Source of the DNA: Ornithinicoccus sp045032955
GTDB taxonomy: Bacteria; Actinomycetota; Actinomycetes; Actinomycetales; Dermatophilaceae
Length of the DNA stretch: 64,000 nucleotides
NCBI RefSeq assembly: GCF_045032955.1
Contig: NZ_JBJFZU010000002.1
Coordinates: 806,001 to 870,000, forward strand
Direction: 5' to 3'
In this document: positions 8,035-15,304 of the stretch, piece by piece
How positions within the stretch are numbered: the first letter of the stretch is position 1
Layout of the letters: every line of letters begins with the position of its first letter
Made by a program: the position numbers and the translations under genes
Notes under the pieces: model-generated
Told to the model about the DNA's origin: nothing
Database searches by the model: none
Seen by the model: only the letters and a program-made list of their open reading frames with translations

Positions 8035-9368
8035 CAGGAGAACGTCCGGGCCTGGGTCCGTGCGCGCTCGATGATGTCGGCGATCGCCACCGACTCCCGG
8101 GCGCGCAGCTTGTAGGACTCGGGGCTGTGGTTGCGGATCAGCCACGCGAACTCGGCAAGCTCGTACCGGAGCCCGTCCCCGTCGAACTTGTAGTAGTACT
8201 TCTTGTTGTTGCGCGAGTCCTCGAACCGGGCCTCGAAGTACTCCGTCTTCCACCACGGTGCCGGGACGTGGAGGTAGCCTTCGCTGCCGGCGACGACCAG
8301 GTCGCCCTCGGCCTTGACCCCGAGACCGGTGCGTGCCGTCGCCTCCCCGTGCGCGAACTCCACGGTGATGCGGGAGTAGACCTCGACCTCCGAACCCTCC
8401 GGGCGCAGCGAGCTGGCGGCGACGTGGGTGACGTCGGTACCGAGCAGCTTGACCACGGCCACCAGCGGGTAGCTGGCCAGCTCAGAGATGCTGCCACCGG
8501 CCGGCGGATGCAGCTCCCGCCCCTCGTCGACCAGCTTGGTGAAGGTGGCGTCGACCGAGCGCACCTGGCCGATGGCACCGCTGCGGGCCACTGCCACCAT
8601 CCGTTGGAATCCCGGGGCGAAAGCCGTCTTGATCGCCTCCATCAGGACCAGCTCGCGCTCCCCGGCGAGCGCGAACAGGCGCTCCGTCTCGTCCCGGGTC
8701 AGCGTCATCGGCTTCTCGCAGAGCACGTGCACCCCGGCCTCCAGGGCCCGCCGCGCATACCCCTCGTGCGTCTCGTGCGGGGTCGCCACATAGACCGCGT
8801 CGACCGACTCGAGCAGGCTGTCGTAGTCCTCGAAGGCCTGGTCCAGCTCGTGCTCGCGGGTGAACTCCTGCGCCGTGCGGAACGTCCGGTTGTGCACCCC
8901 CTCGACGCTGACCCCGCTGACGAACCTGGCCTCCTGGACGAAGCGGTGCGCGATCCGCCCGGCCCCCACCAGGCCGAGCTTGATGACGCCGGCCTCGTTG
9001 CGCAGCTGGGTGCTGGAGATCCCGGTGGTGCGGTCCAGGTAGGTGACCTCGCAGTAGTCGCCGAGGTAGTCGAACTTGCCCACCCAGTCCGAGCCGATGG
9101 CGAAGACGTCGACCTTGTGCTTCTGGATGTCCTGGACCTTCTGGCCCTCGAACTCCTCGATGATGATCTTGTCCGCGAGGCCGCTCTCCTCGACGTTCTT
9201 GATCCTGGTCATCAGGCTCTGCTGGACGTTGAGCTTGCCCCGTGCGTCGTCGTAGTTCTCCGTGGTGACCCCCACGATGAGGTAGTCGCCGAGGGCCCTG
9301 GCTCGCTCGAGCAGACGACGATGCCCCTCGTGGAACAGGTCGAACGTCCCGTAGGTGATGACTCGCAC
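8034..9368 (-). CDS. Fusion of glycerol-3-phosphate-type cytidylyltransferase and Gfo/Idh/MocA oxidoreductase
   Basis: Two enzymes in one chain of 444 residues. Residues 1-128 are a TagD-like cytidylyltransferase, with YGTFDLFHEGH (HxGH nucleotide site) and DRTTGISSTQLR (the RTxGIST-type motif); such enzymes make CDP-glycerol or a related CDP-polyol. From residue 131 a Gfo/Idh/MocA dehydrogenase follows, with the Rossmann loop GLVGAGRIAHRF and the catalytic-lysine motif CEKPMT. The pairing suggests that reduction or oxidation of a sugar/polyol phosphate and its CDP activation are coupled; the substrate is not known. The start is GTG at 9368 with a strong AAGGAGGA eight bases upstream. The coordinates run unbroken, so this is a true fusion in this sequence. 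Confidence 0.9.
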   Translation of the reverse strand: MRVITYGTFDLFHEGHRRLLERARALGDYLIVGVTTENYDDARGKLNVQQSLMTRIKNVEESGLADKIIIEEFEGQKVQDIQKHKVDVFAIGSDWVGKFDYLGDYCEVTYLDRTTGISSTQLRNEAGVIKLGLVGAGRIAHRFVQEARFVSGVSVEGVHNRTFRTAQEFTREHELDQAFEDYDSLLESVDAVYVATPHETHEGYARRALEAGVHVLCEKPMTLTRDETERLFALAGERELVLMEAIKTAFAPGFQRMVAVARSGAIGQVRSVDATFTKLVDEGRELHPPAGGSISELASYPLVAVVKLLGTDVTHVAASSLRPEGSEVEVYSRITVEFAHGEATARTGLGVKAEGDLVVAGSEGYLHVPAPWWKTEYFEARFEDSRNNKKYYYKFDGDGLRYELAEFAWLIRNHSPESYKLRARESVAIADIIERARTQARTFS

Positions 9369-9417
9369 TGGGTGGTTCCTCCTTCTGTGGGTACGGCGGA
9401 TTATGCCCGGCAGCGGC

Positions 9418-10302
9418 TCAGATGATCAGCAGCCGGCCGTGCCGCGCCATCGTCGCGACGTCCCGCCAGCGCAGCCGACGACGGTCCTCGTCCGGCTCCC
9501 ACGGGTCGGAGGACCACCCGTGCCGCCAGCCGGCCCACCAGGAGCCGAGGCCCTCCGGGCGACGCACGGAGCGCGCCAGCTGCACCCCCGTCCAGCTGCC
9601 GACGTAGGCCCAGCTCAGCGGCCAGGGCAGGTTGCGGCGGGCCAGCCAGACCCGGTTGCGGGCGTTCTTGAAGTAGTAGTCGGGGTGCCGGCGCGGGTCG
9701 ACCACCGGGTGCCCGGTCCGTAGCGAGGGCACGTACCGGACCCGGAACCCGGCGGCCCACACCCGCCAGGCCAGCTCGATGCCCTCGTGCGCGTAGAAGA
9801 AGATGCCGGGCCATCCGCCGGTGGCCGCGAAGGCGTCCCGTCGCATCGCCACCGTCATCTCGACCACGCTGAAGACGTCCGACTCGGCGTGCCGGTGCCC
9901 GGCCCCGAGCCGGGGGATCCACCGGCCGGGGGTGGGGTCCAGGGACGTGGGGTCCTCCACGAGGGGCTGGATCAGCCCCACCTCGGGGTGTTCGCGCAGG
10001 TAGGTCGCGGCCCGGGCCAGCACGTCGTCGTCGATCAGCCAGGCGTCGTCGTCCAGGAAGAAGAGGAACTCACCGTCGACGTGCGGCACCCCCGCGTTGC
10101 GCCCGGCGGGGATGCCGACGTTCGTGGGCAGGGCCAGCGTCTTCACGTCGTCCGGCAGCCCGACGGGGACCCAGGCGTTGCCGACGACCACGACGTCCAG
10201 GTCGACGCCCTGCTGGCGCTGCAGCGACTCCAGCCCCCGGGTCAGCTCCGACGGGCGACGCCCCTGGGTGAGGACCACCACCGCGAAGCTGGGGCGGCTC
10301 AC
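9418..10302 (-). CDS. Family 2 glycosyltransferase
   Basis: Cytoplasmic GT-A glycosyltransferase, 294 residues. The N-terminus SFAVVVLTQGRRPSELTRG and the metal-binding FFLDDDAWL are typical of GT2, as are the LPTNVGIPAGRNAG loop and GIFFYAHEGIELAWRVW, which places the catalytic acid near the acceptor. It probably adds a sugar to the linkage unit or side chains of the neighbouring teichoic-acid-like polymer; donor and acceptor are unknown. The start GTG overlaps the stop of the CDP-alcohol transferase by four bases (GTGA), so the two are coupled. The next gene begins after a 49-base gap with its own strong ribosome site. Confidence 0.9.
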   Translation of the reverse strand: MSRPSFAVVVLTQGRRPSELTRGLESLQRQQGVDLDVVVVGNAWVPVGLPDDVKTLALPTNVGIPAGRNAGVPHVDGEFLFFLDDDAWLIDDDVLARAATYLREHPEVGLIQPLVEDPTSLDPTPGRWIPRLGAGHRHAESDVFSVVEMTVAMRRDAFAATGGWPGIFFYAHEGIELAWRVWAAGFRVRYVPSLRTGHPVVDPRRHPDYYFKNARNRVWLARRNLPWPLSWAYVGSWTGVQLARSVRRPEGLGSWWAGWRHGWSSDPWEPDEDRRRLRWRDVATMARHGRLLII

Positions 10303-11144
10303 GACGCGTCCTCCCGGGCGAGCCGGGGGGACGAGAGGATCGCCAGCGCGTGGCCCACCGTCACCGGGACGATGAGCACGGTCATCACCACGAGCTGGAC
10401 CCGGGCTGCGGCGAGCTCCTCGCCCAGCAGCAGGCCGAGCACGGCGACCGCCAGCGTGACCAACGTCATCTCGATGGAGTGGAACATCCGGTGCAGCGGC
10501 AGCAGGCCCGCGACCCGACGCACCCGACCGAGCAGGGTGCGGGGAGGGACCGCCCGGGAGGCGGCGGTGTCCGGCAGGGGTCCGAGACCGGCGGACGCCC
10601 GGGAGGCGTGCACCATCTCGTTCAGGGCCTTGTTCAGGACCAGGACCGCGGCCAGCAGGGCGCCGAGGAAGGCATACCGCCACCAGGTGGCGGGGTCCTG
10701 CTCCTGACCGGCCACGATCCCGGCGGCGCGCCAGCCGAGGACCAGCGCGATCGCGCCCTCGACGGTGTAGTGCCCGACCTTGTCCAGGAAGACGCCCACC
10801 GGACCGGACAGGCCCTTCCAGCGGGCCACCTCGCCGTCCGAGCAGTCCAGCAGCATCTGCAGCTGGGCGAGCAGCGCGCCGAGCAGGGCACCCCACAGGC
10901 CGGGGAGCAGCAACGCCCCGGCGGCGGCCCAGCCGGCGACCATCATCAGCACCGTCACGCCGTTCGCGGTGACGGGGGTCGGGATCAACAGCCGGGTGAG
11001 GTGGGGGGAGAGCCGGCGCAGGTAGAGATCACCTGTCCAGTGCTCCGCGCTCCCACGGGCCAGCACCTCCGGGGGCTGCCCCACGGCGCGGACCTGCGCC
11101 AGCGAGGGTCGGCCGGGACGGCGGGAGCTGGTGGTGTCGCCCAA
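10299..11144 (-). CDS. CDP-alcohol phosphatidyltransferase family membrane protein
   Basis: Integral membrane enzyme of the CDP-alcohol phosphotransferase family, 281 residues with about six hydrophobic segments. The signature is seen as LDCSDGEVARWKG followed by GPVGVFLDKVGH. The fourth acidic residue of the usual D-DG-AR-G-D-D pattern is His here, perhaps a subfamily trait. It heads the teichoic-acid-like block and may transfer a polyol or inositol phosphate to a lipid. The start is TTG at 11144 with AGGGG six bases before it; no ATG or GTG lies near the right place upstream. The stop overlaps the glycosyltransferase start. Confidence 0.85.
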   Translation of the reverse strand: MGDTTSSRRPGRPSLAQVRAVGQPPEVLARGSAEHWTGDLYLRRLSPHLTRLLIPTPVTANGVTVLMMVAGWAAAGALLLPGLWGALLGALLAQLQMLLDCSDGEVARWKGLSGPVGVFLDKVGHYTVEGAIALVLGWRAAGIVAGQEQDPATWWRYAFLGALLAAVLVLNKALNEMVHASRASAGLGPLPDTAASRAVPPRTLLGRVRRVAGLLPLHRMFHSIEMTLVTLAVAVLGLLLGEELAAARVQLVVMTVLIVPVTVGHALAILSSPRLAREDAS

Positions 11145-11208
11145 GCTCGCCCCTGTCCTCGACCGGATCTGACTGGCAGGAGTCTAGGGGGTGAACAGCA
11201 GGGGTCGG

Positions 11209-11877
11209 TCAGTCCGGCGGCGCGATGGAGGTCTGAGAGGGCAGCTGGTCCTGGGCCAGCAGCCCGACCGGGCAGGTGTACCCGTTCGGGCCGTGGTTGC
11301 AGTAGCCACCCGGGTTCTTGTGCAGGTACTGCTGGTGGAACGCCTCCGCGTAGTAGAACGGACCGGCCTGCTCGGCGGGCAGCATCTCGGTCACGATCGG
11401 GGGATGGCCGGCCTCGGCGAGCACCGTGCCGAAGGCCTCCCGGGTGGCGCGGGCGGCCTGCTCCTGCTCCGGGGTCGTCCAGTAGATCGCCGACCGGTAC
11501 TGGGTCCCACGGTCGTTCCCCTGCCGGTCCCGGGTGGTCGGGTCGTGGTTCTCCCAGAAGGCGGCCAGCAGCCGCTCGGGGTCGGTGCGGGACCGGTCGT
11601 AGGCGATCAGGACCGCCTCGGTATGCCCGGTCAGTCCGGTGCACACCTCCTGGTACGTCGGGTTCGGGGTGCTGCCGCCCTGGTACCCGGCGGCCGTGGA
11701 GACCACGCCCGGCAGCGACCAGAAGATCCGTTCGGCACCCCAGAAGCAGCCCATCGCGACCGTCATCAGCTCGGTGCCCTCGGGCCACGGGGCGTGCATC
11801 GAGGTGCCGAGCACCACGTGCTCGCGCGGGATGTCAGGCAGCGGGTCGGGCCGTCCGGACAGGGTGTGGGTGCGCAT
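11209..11877 (-). CDS. msrA: Peptide methionine-S-sulfoxide reductase
   Basis: Repairs methionine S-sulfoxide in proteins in the cytoplasm. The catalytic motif GCFWGAERIFW is present, along with YQGGSTPNPTYQEVCTG and the C-terminal HKNPGGYCNHG, which supplies resolving cysteines. At 222 residues it is normal for the longer MsrA class with an N-terminal extension. The ATG at 11877 has a -10-like GAGAAT seven bases upstream, so the mRNA is probably leaderless. It stands alone between the polymer block and greA, which is divergent. Confidence 0.96.
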   Translation of the reverse strand: MRTHTLSGRPDPLPDIPREHVVLGTSMHAPWPEGTELMTVAMGCFWGAERIFWSLPGVVSTAAGYQGGSTPNPTYQEVCTGLTGHTEAVLIAYDRSRTDPERLLAAFWENHDPTTRDRQGNDRGTQYRSAIYWTTPEQEQAARATREAFGTVLAEAGHPPIVTEMLPAEQAGPFYYAEAFHQQYLHKNPGGYCNHGPNGYTCPVGLLAQDQLPSQTSIAPPD

Positions 11878-11884
11878 ACCTTCG

Positions 11885-11890
11885 ATTCTC
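11885..11890 (-). promoter_or_regulatory. Putative -10 box (GAGAAT) of leaderless msrA
   Basis: GAGAAT on the minus strand lies seven bases before the msrA ATG, the same spacing as at many genes in this window, and there is no ribosome site between. Confidence 0.45.
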
Positions 11891-11949
11891 CCACGCCCCG
11901 CCGCGAGCGGCCGGACCGGGCGGGGAGGGGCCCGCCCGGCCCGATGGGG

Positions 11950-11978
11950 TCGACTCCCGCGCGGCCGCGGGCTAAACT
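11950..11978 (+). promoter_or_regulatory. Putative greA promoter
   Basis: TCGACT (11950-11955) and TAAACT (11973-11978) are separated by 17 bases, a good SigA-type promoter for an actinobacterium. It predicts a leader of about 125 bases before greA. Confidence 0.6.
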
Positions 11979-11994
11979 GGAGGTTCGACGCAAC

Positions 11995-12018
11995 GGTCCG
12001 GGCCCTGGTGCCCGGACC
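11995..12018 (+). promoter_or_regulatory. Hairpin in the greA leader
   Basis: GGTCCGGGC (11995-12003) pairs perfectly with 12010-12018 across a six-base loop and is followed by TTGTCT. It resembles a small terminator placed about 20 bases after the predicted start of transcription, so it may attenuate greA; this is inference from position. Confidence 0.4.
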
Positions 12019-12111
12019 TTGTCTATGGGGCAGAGAACACCCTCATGCCCATGATCGCGTGCCGGCGGCCGGGAAGGCCCTGGCCACACGATGCACCACA
12101 AGGAGAGCGAC

Positions 12112-12603
12112 GTGACCGAGACCGCAGCAGCCAGCTACCTGACCCAGGAAGCCCACGACAGGCTCCAGGCCGAGCTGTCCCAGCTCAAGGGTGAGGGACG
12201 CTCCGAGATCAGCGGACGCATCGAGGCCGCCCGCGAGGAGGGCGACCTGAAGGAGAACGGCGGCTACCACGCGGCCAAGGAGGAGCAGGGCAAGATGGAG
12301 GCCCGGATCCGCCAGCTCGAGCACCTGCTGCAGAACGCGGTGGTCGGCTCCTCCCCCAAGGACGACGGCATCGTCGAGCCCGGCATGGTCGTCACCGTCG
12401 AGATGTTCGAGGAGACCGAGACCTTCCTGCTGGGCTCGCGCGAGATCATCGCCGACGACAGCGACCTGGTCGTCTACAGCGAGCGCTCCCCGCTCGGCGC
12501 GGCCCTGCTCAACGCCAAGACCGGTGACACGGTGAGCTACGAGGCCCCGAACGGCAGCACCGTCGAGGTGAAGGTCGTCAAGGCCGTGCCCTACCAGGCC
12601 TGA
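12112..12603 (+). CDS. greA: Transcription elongation factor GreA
   Basis: Rescues backtracked RNA polymerase by stimulating transcript cleavage. The N-terminal coiled coil carries the acidic tip in AAREEGDLKENGGYH, and the C-terminal domain has GDTVSYEAPNG. Length is 163 residues from the GTG at 12112, chosen because AAGGAG lies six bases upstream; an ATG at 12091 has no ribosome site. The order greA-DUF4307-mca is conserved in mycobacteria (Rv1080c-Rv1082). A 15-base perfect hairpin follows the stop. Confidence 0.97.
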   Translation: MTETAAASYLTQEAHDRLQAELSQLKGEGRSEISGRIEAAREEGDLKENGGYHAAKEEQGKMEARIRQLEHLLQNAVVGSSPKDDGIVEPGMVVTVEMFEETETFLLGSREIIADDSDLVVYSERSPLGAALLNAKTGDTVSYEAPNGSTVEVKVVKAVPYQA

Positions 12604-12624
12604 GCCGACCCTTCGACGGTCCCC

Positions 12625-12657
12625 GAGGCGCCCCGCAGCTCAGCTGCGGGGCGCCTC
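12625..12657. terminator. Bidirectional terminator between greA and the DUF4307 gene
   Basis: Perfect 15-base arms GAGGCGCCCCGCAGC (12625-12639) and 12643-12657. The three-base loop TCA (12640-12642) is the complement of the TGA stop codon of the converging DUF4307 gene, so half the stem is coding on the minus strand. Confidence 0.85.
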
Positions 12658-13083
12658 GTCGGCATACCAGCACTGGTCGACGTAGCCGGTGATCGCGGGG
12701 GAGGCGGTGCTGACGCCGACGATGTGGCGGCTGGGTGAGGACTCGGTGGGCTCGACGTCCACCTCGGTCCTGCCCACCACCACGTGCGTCTCCGCCTGCG
12801 CCTCGATCCGGCAGGTCACCGCCCGGGCAGGGTCCCGCCGCAGGTCGAAGCGGACCTCCACCTCGGTGTCCGAGACCACCTGGTGACCGGTGTAGACCCA
12901 GTGCACCCGGCCGTGCGTGGCCGACACCCCCCAGACCACCGCCAGCGCGCTCATCACCAGGACGGCCGCGACGCCGATCACCCACCAGCGACGGCTGCCG
13001 GTGCGGGGGGTCGCCTCGGCCTCCGCCTCGATCTCGTCCCAGTCCGGGCTCCGGCCCTCGTCCGAGGTCCCTGGTGCGGTCAC
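12640..13083 (-). CDS. DUF4307 membrane-anchored protein
   Basis: Conserved actinobacterial protein of unknown role. A charged N-terminus (EIEAEAEATPRTGSRRW) precedes one membrane helix (WVIGVAAVLVMSALAVVWG), then an extracytoplasmic beta domain with two cysteines (AVTCRIEAQ and DQCWYADE) that may pair. Length is 147 residues from the GTG at 13083, which has GGAAGG upstream; a longer start would add an unconserved Pro/Arg-rich stretch. It lies between greA and mca as in other actinobacteria, transcribed against both. Confidence 0.85.
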   Translation of the reverse strand: MTAPGTSDEGRSPDWDEIEAEAEATPRTGSRRWWVIGVAAVLVMSALAVVWGVSATHGRVHWVYTGHQVVSDTEVEVRFDLRRDPARAVTCRIEAQAETHVVVGRTEVDVEPTESSPSRHIVGVSTASPAITGYVDQCWYADEAPRS

Positions 13084-13217
13084 GTGCGCCTCGCCTTCCG
13101 GGCGGTGAGAGAATAGGTCGGTGCCGCAGGACGGCACGTCACCCATTGTCCGGCACGCGCCGGCCGGCCTCGTGCCGGGGCGCGTCGCCGACGCAGCAGC
13201 GAGGAAGGACGAGCGCG

Positions 13218-14291
13218 ATGGCACGTACGGGAACCGGGCTGCGCCTGATGGCGGTGCACGCCCACCCCGACGACGAGTCGAGCAAGGGAGCCGCGACGAG
13301 CGCGCACTACGTGGCGCAGGGCGTCGAGGTGAGCGTGGTCTCCTGCACGGGCGGGGAGCGCGGGGACGTGCTCAACGAGAGGCTCAAGGACGACCCGCAC
13401 ATCCTGCGCGACATCTCGCAGGTGCGCCGGGACGAGATGGCGCTCGCCGCCTCCATCCTGGGGATCCGGCACATCTGGCTCGGGTTCGTCGACTCCGGTC
13501 TGCCGGAGGGGGACCCGCTGCCACCGCTGCCCGAGGGGTGCTTCGCCCTGGAGCCGCTGGAGGTCAGTACCGAGGCCCTGGTCCGGGTCATCCGGGAGGT
13601 GCGTCCGCACGTGCTGACGACCTACGACGAGAACGGCGGCTACCCGCACCCCGACCACGTGATGACCCACACGGTGACGATGGCCGCCTTCGAGGCGGCC
13701 GGGGACCCGGACGCGTTCCCGCACGCCGGCGAGCCGTGGCAGCCGCTCAAGGTCTACTACAACGGGTGGGCGCCGGAGCGGATGATCAGGCTGGACGAGG
13801 CGATGGAGGCGGCCGGGCTCGAGCAGCCGTTCGCCGACTGGCGCAAGCACCTGGGCCGTCGCCCCCGCCGGGTCATCACGACCCGCGTCCCCTGCGCCGA
13901 CCACTTCGGCGCCCGGGACGACGCGCTGCGCGCGCACGCGACCCAGGTCGACCCGGACGGGCACTGGTTCCGGGTGCCGATGGAGATCCAGCGCCGGGTC
14001 TGGCCGCACGAGGACTTCGAGCTGGCCCGATCGCTGGTCCCGGTGGACGTCCCCGAGGACGACCTCTTCGCCGGGCTGCGTGAGCTCGAGGTCGACGAGC
14101 TGGACCGTCGCTGCACCCGGGTCCACCCCCGCGACGAAGGGGGCGAGCTGGTGCTGGAGCACCGCGGTGAGCCGCCGCTGCCGCCCCTGGAGCCCGAGGA
14201 GGCCGGTGCGCCCACAGGTGTGCCGGTCGACGACGACGCCGACGGTGACGGGGTGGACGACGTCCGACGCCAGGAAGGTCACGAGGAGTGA
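13218..14291 (+). CDS. mca: Mycothiol S-conjugate amidase
   Basis: Zinc amidase that cleaves mycothiol-toxin conjugates to a mercapturic acid and GlcN-Ins, a detoxification step specific to mycothiol-using actinobacteria. The zinc ligands are seen in HAHPDDESSKG and GGYPHPDHVMTH; SCTGGERGDVLN and DENGG are also typical of the Mca/MshB fold. At 357 residues it is longer than MshB and ends in an acidic tail, as Mca does. The start ATG follows GAGGAAGG. The last four bases overlap a small membrane-protein gene. Confidence 0.95.
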   Translation: MARTGTGLRLMAVHAHPDDESSKGAATSAHYVAQGVEVSVVSCTGGERGDVLNERLKDDPHILRDISQVRRDEMALAASILGIRHIWLGFVDSGLPEGDPLPPLPEGCFALEPLEVSTEALVRVIREVRPHVLTTYDENGGYPHPDHVMTHTVTMAAFEAAGDPDAFPHAGEPWQPLKVYYNGWAPERMIRLDEAMEAAGLEQPFADWRKHLGRRPRRVITTRVPCADHFGARDDALRAHATQVDPDGHWFRVPMEIQRRVWPHEDFELARSLVPVDVPEDDLFAGLRELEVDELDRRCTRVHPRDEGGELVLEHRGEPPLPPLEPEEAGAPTGVPVDDDADGDGVDDVRRQEGHEE

Positions 14292-14509
14292 ATGCCACCG
14301 GGGTGGAGGTCACCGCAGGGCTGGGCGGCTTCCTGGTCGTCTTCGCCCTGGCGCTCGCGGTCTGGTTCCTGGGGCGCGACCTGACCCGCCGGCTGCGGCG
14401 GATGCGGCGGGCCGAGGACCGGCGGCTGGAGCAGGAGGCCGCCCTGCGCCGCACCCGCGAGGAGGGGCGTCCGGCCGACGGCTCCGACGAGGGTGACCCG
14501 ATCGGCTGA
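14288..14509 (+). CDS. Small membrane protein downstream of mca
   Basis: Seventy-three residues: a short N-terminus, one membrane helix (LGGFLVVFALALAVWFLG), then a strongly charged cytoplasmic tail (RDLTRRLRRMRRAEDRR onward). The GTG start overlaps the mca stop (GTGA), implying coupled translation. A small gene sits at the same place in mycobacteria (Rv1083). No function is known; the topology suggests an accessory or membrane-tether role. Confidence 0.8.
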   Translation: MNATGVEVTAGLGGFLVVFALALAVWFLGRDLTRRLRRMRRAEDRRLEQEAALRRTREEGRPADGSDEGDPIG

Positions 14510-14527
14510 GCAGCGGCCCGACCGCGG

Positions 14528-15226
14528 TCAGGCCGCCGGGGGCCCGGTGACGCTGAGGTAGGCGGCCCCCCAGTGCGCTGCGAAGGCGGCGACGGTGAAG
14601 GCGTGGAAGACCTCGTGGAAGCCGAACCACCGCGGCGAGGGGTTGGGGCGCTTGGTGCCGTAGACCACGGCGCCCAGCGTGTAGAGCAGTCCGCCGGCGG
14701 CGATGAGGACGACGACCAGCGGGCCGCCGTTGTTCCAGAACGGCACCATGAAGAAGACGGCCACCCAGCCCAGCGCGATGTAGACGGCCGTGTAGAGCCA
14801 GCGCGGGGCGCCCACCCAGAAGACGCGGAAGAAGACCCCGGCCAGCGCGCCTCCCCAGACCGTCCAGAGCAGCAGACGGGCCTGTCCCTCGGGCAGCAGC
14901 ATGACCGCGAAGGGGGTGTAGGTGCCCGCGATGATCACGAAGATGTTGGCGTGGTCCCAGCGCTTGAGGATGCGCGCCGTCCGCGGGCTCCACCGGCCCC
15001 GGTGGTAGACCGCGGAGGTGCCGAACAGCAGCACCGCCGAGATGCCGAAGACCACGGCCGCGGTGCGGGCCGCAGTGCCCTCGGCGAGCACCACCAGCAC
15101 CGCCGAGGCGGCGACCGCGAGCGGCACCATGCCCAGGTGCAGCCACCCGCGAAGGTGCGGTTTGACCTGCTCCACGACGCTCGCGAGCGGGCTGCCATCC
15201 CCGGGCACGGGCGCTCTCCTCGTCAT
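14528..15226 (-). CDS. trhA: Hemolysin III / TrhA family membrane protein
   Basis: Seven-helix membrane protein of the PAQR/hemolysin III family, 232 residues. Conserved marks include AVYHRGRWSP, KRWDHANIFVIIAGTYTPF and the C-terminal GFHEVFHAFTV, whose histidines bind metal in this family. Members have been tied to membrane fluidity and lipid homeostasis; no haemolytic role is implied. The start ATG at 15226 is set by the first helix context. It diverges from the Z-prenyltransferase, and the shared upstream DNA holds a tandem operator-like repeat. Confidence 0.9.
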   Translation of the reverse strand: MTRRAPVPGDGSPLASVVEQVKPHLRGWLHLGMVPLAVAASAVLVVLAEGTAARTAAVVFGISAVLLFGTSAVYHRGRWSPRTARILKRWDHANIFVIIAGTYTPFAVMLLPEGQARLLLWTVWGGALAGVFFRVFWVGAPRWLYTAVYIALGWVAVFFMVPFWNNGGPLVVVLIAAGGLLYTLGAVVYGTKRPNPSPRWFGFHEVFHAFTVAAFAAHWGAAYLSVTGPPAA

Positions 15227-15235
15227 CGCCCCAGC

Positions 15236-15272
15236 GTAACCTACGCAACCGTAGGTTACGCAACCGTAGGTT
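15236..15272. promoter_or_regulatory. Tandem 15-base operator-like repeat between trhA and the prenyltransferase
   Basis: TACGCAACCGTAGGT occurs twice head to tail (15242-15256 and 15257-15271). The first copy also forms a perfect palindrome: GTAACCTACG (15236-15245) pairs with 15250-15259 around CAAC. Each copy contains TAGGTT, resembling the -10 boxes here, so a bound regulator would cover promoter DNA. The form suits a dimeric repressor such as a TetR-family protein; no such gene is nearby. Confidence 0.6.
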
Positions 15273-15292
15273 TCGGGGCGGGCGGTCACCGG

Positions 15293-15298
15293 TAGGTT
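15293..15298 (+). promoter_or_regulatory. -10 box (TAGGTT) of the leaderless prenyltransferase gene
   Basis: TAGGTT lies six bases before ATG 15305 with no ribosome site between, so the mRNA should start at or beside the start codon. Confidence 0.55.
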
Positions 15299-15304
15299 GG
15301 CCCC

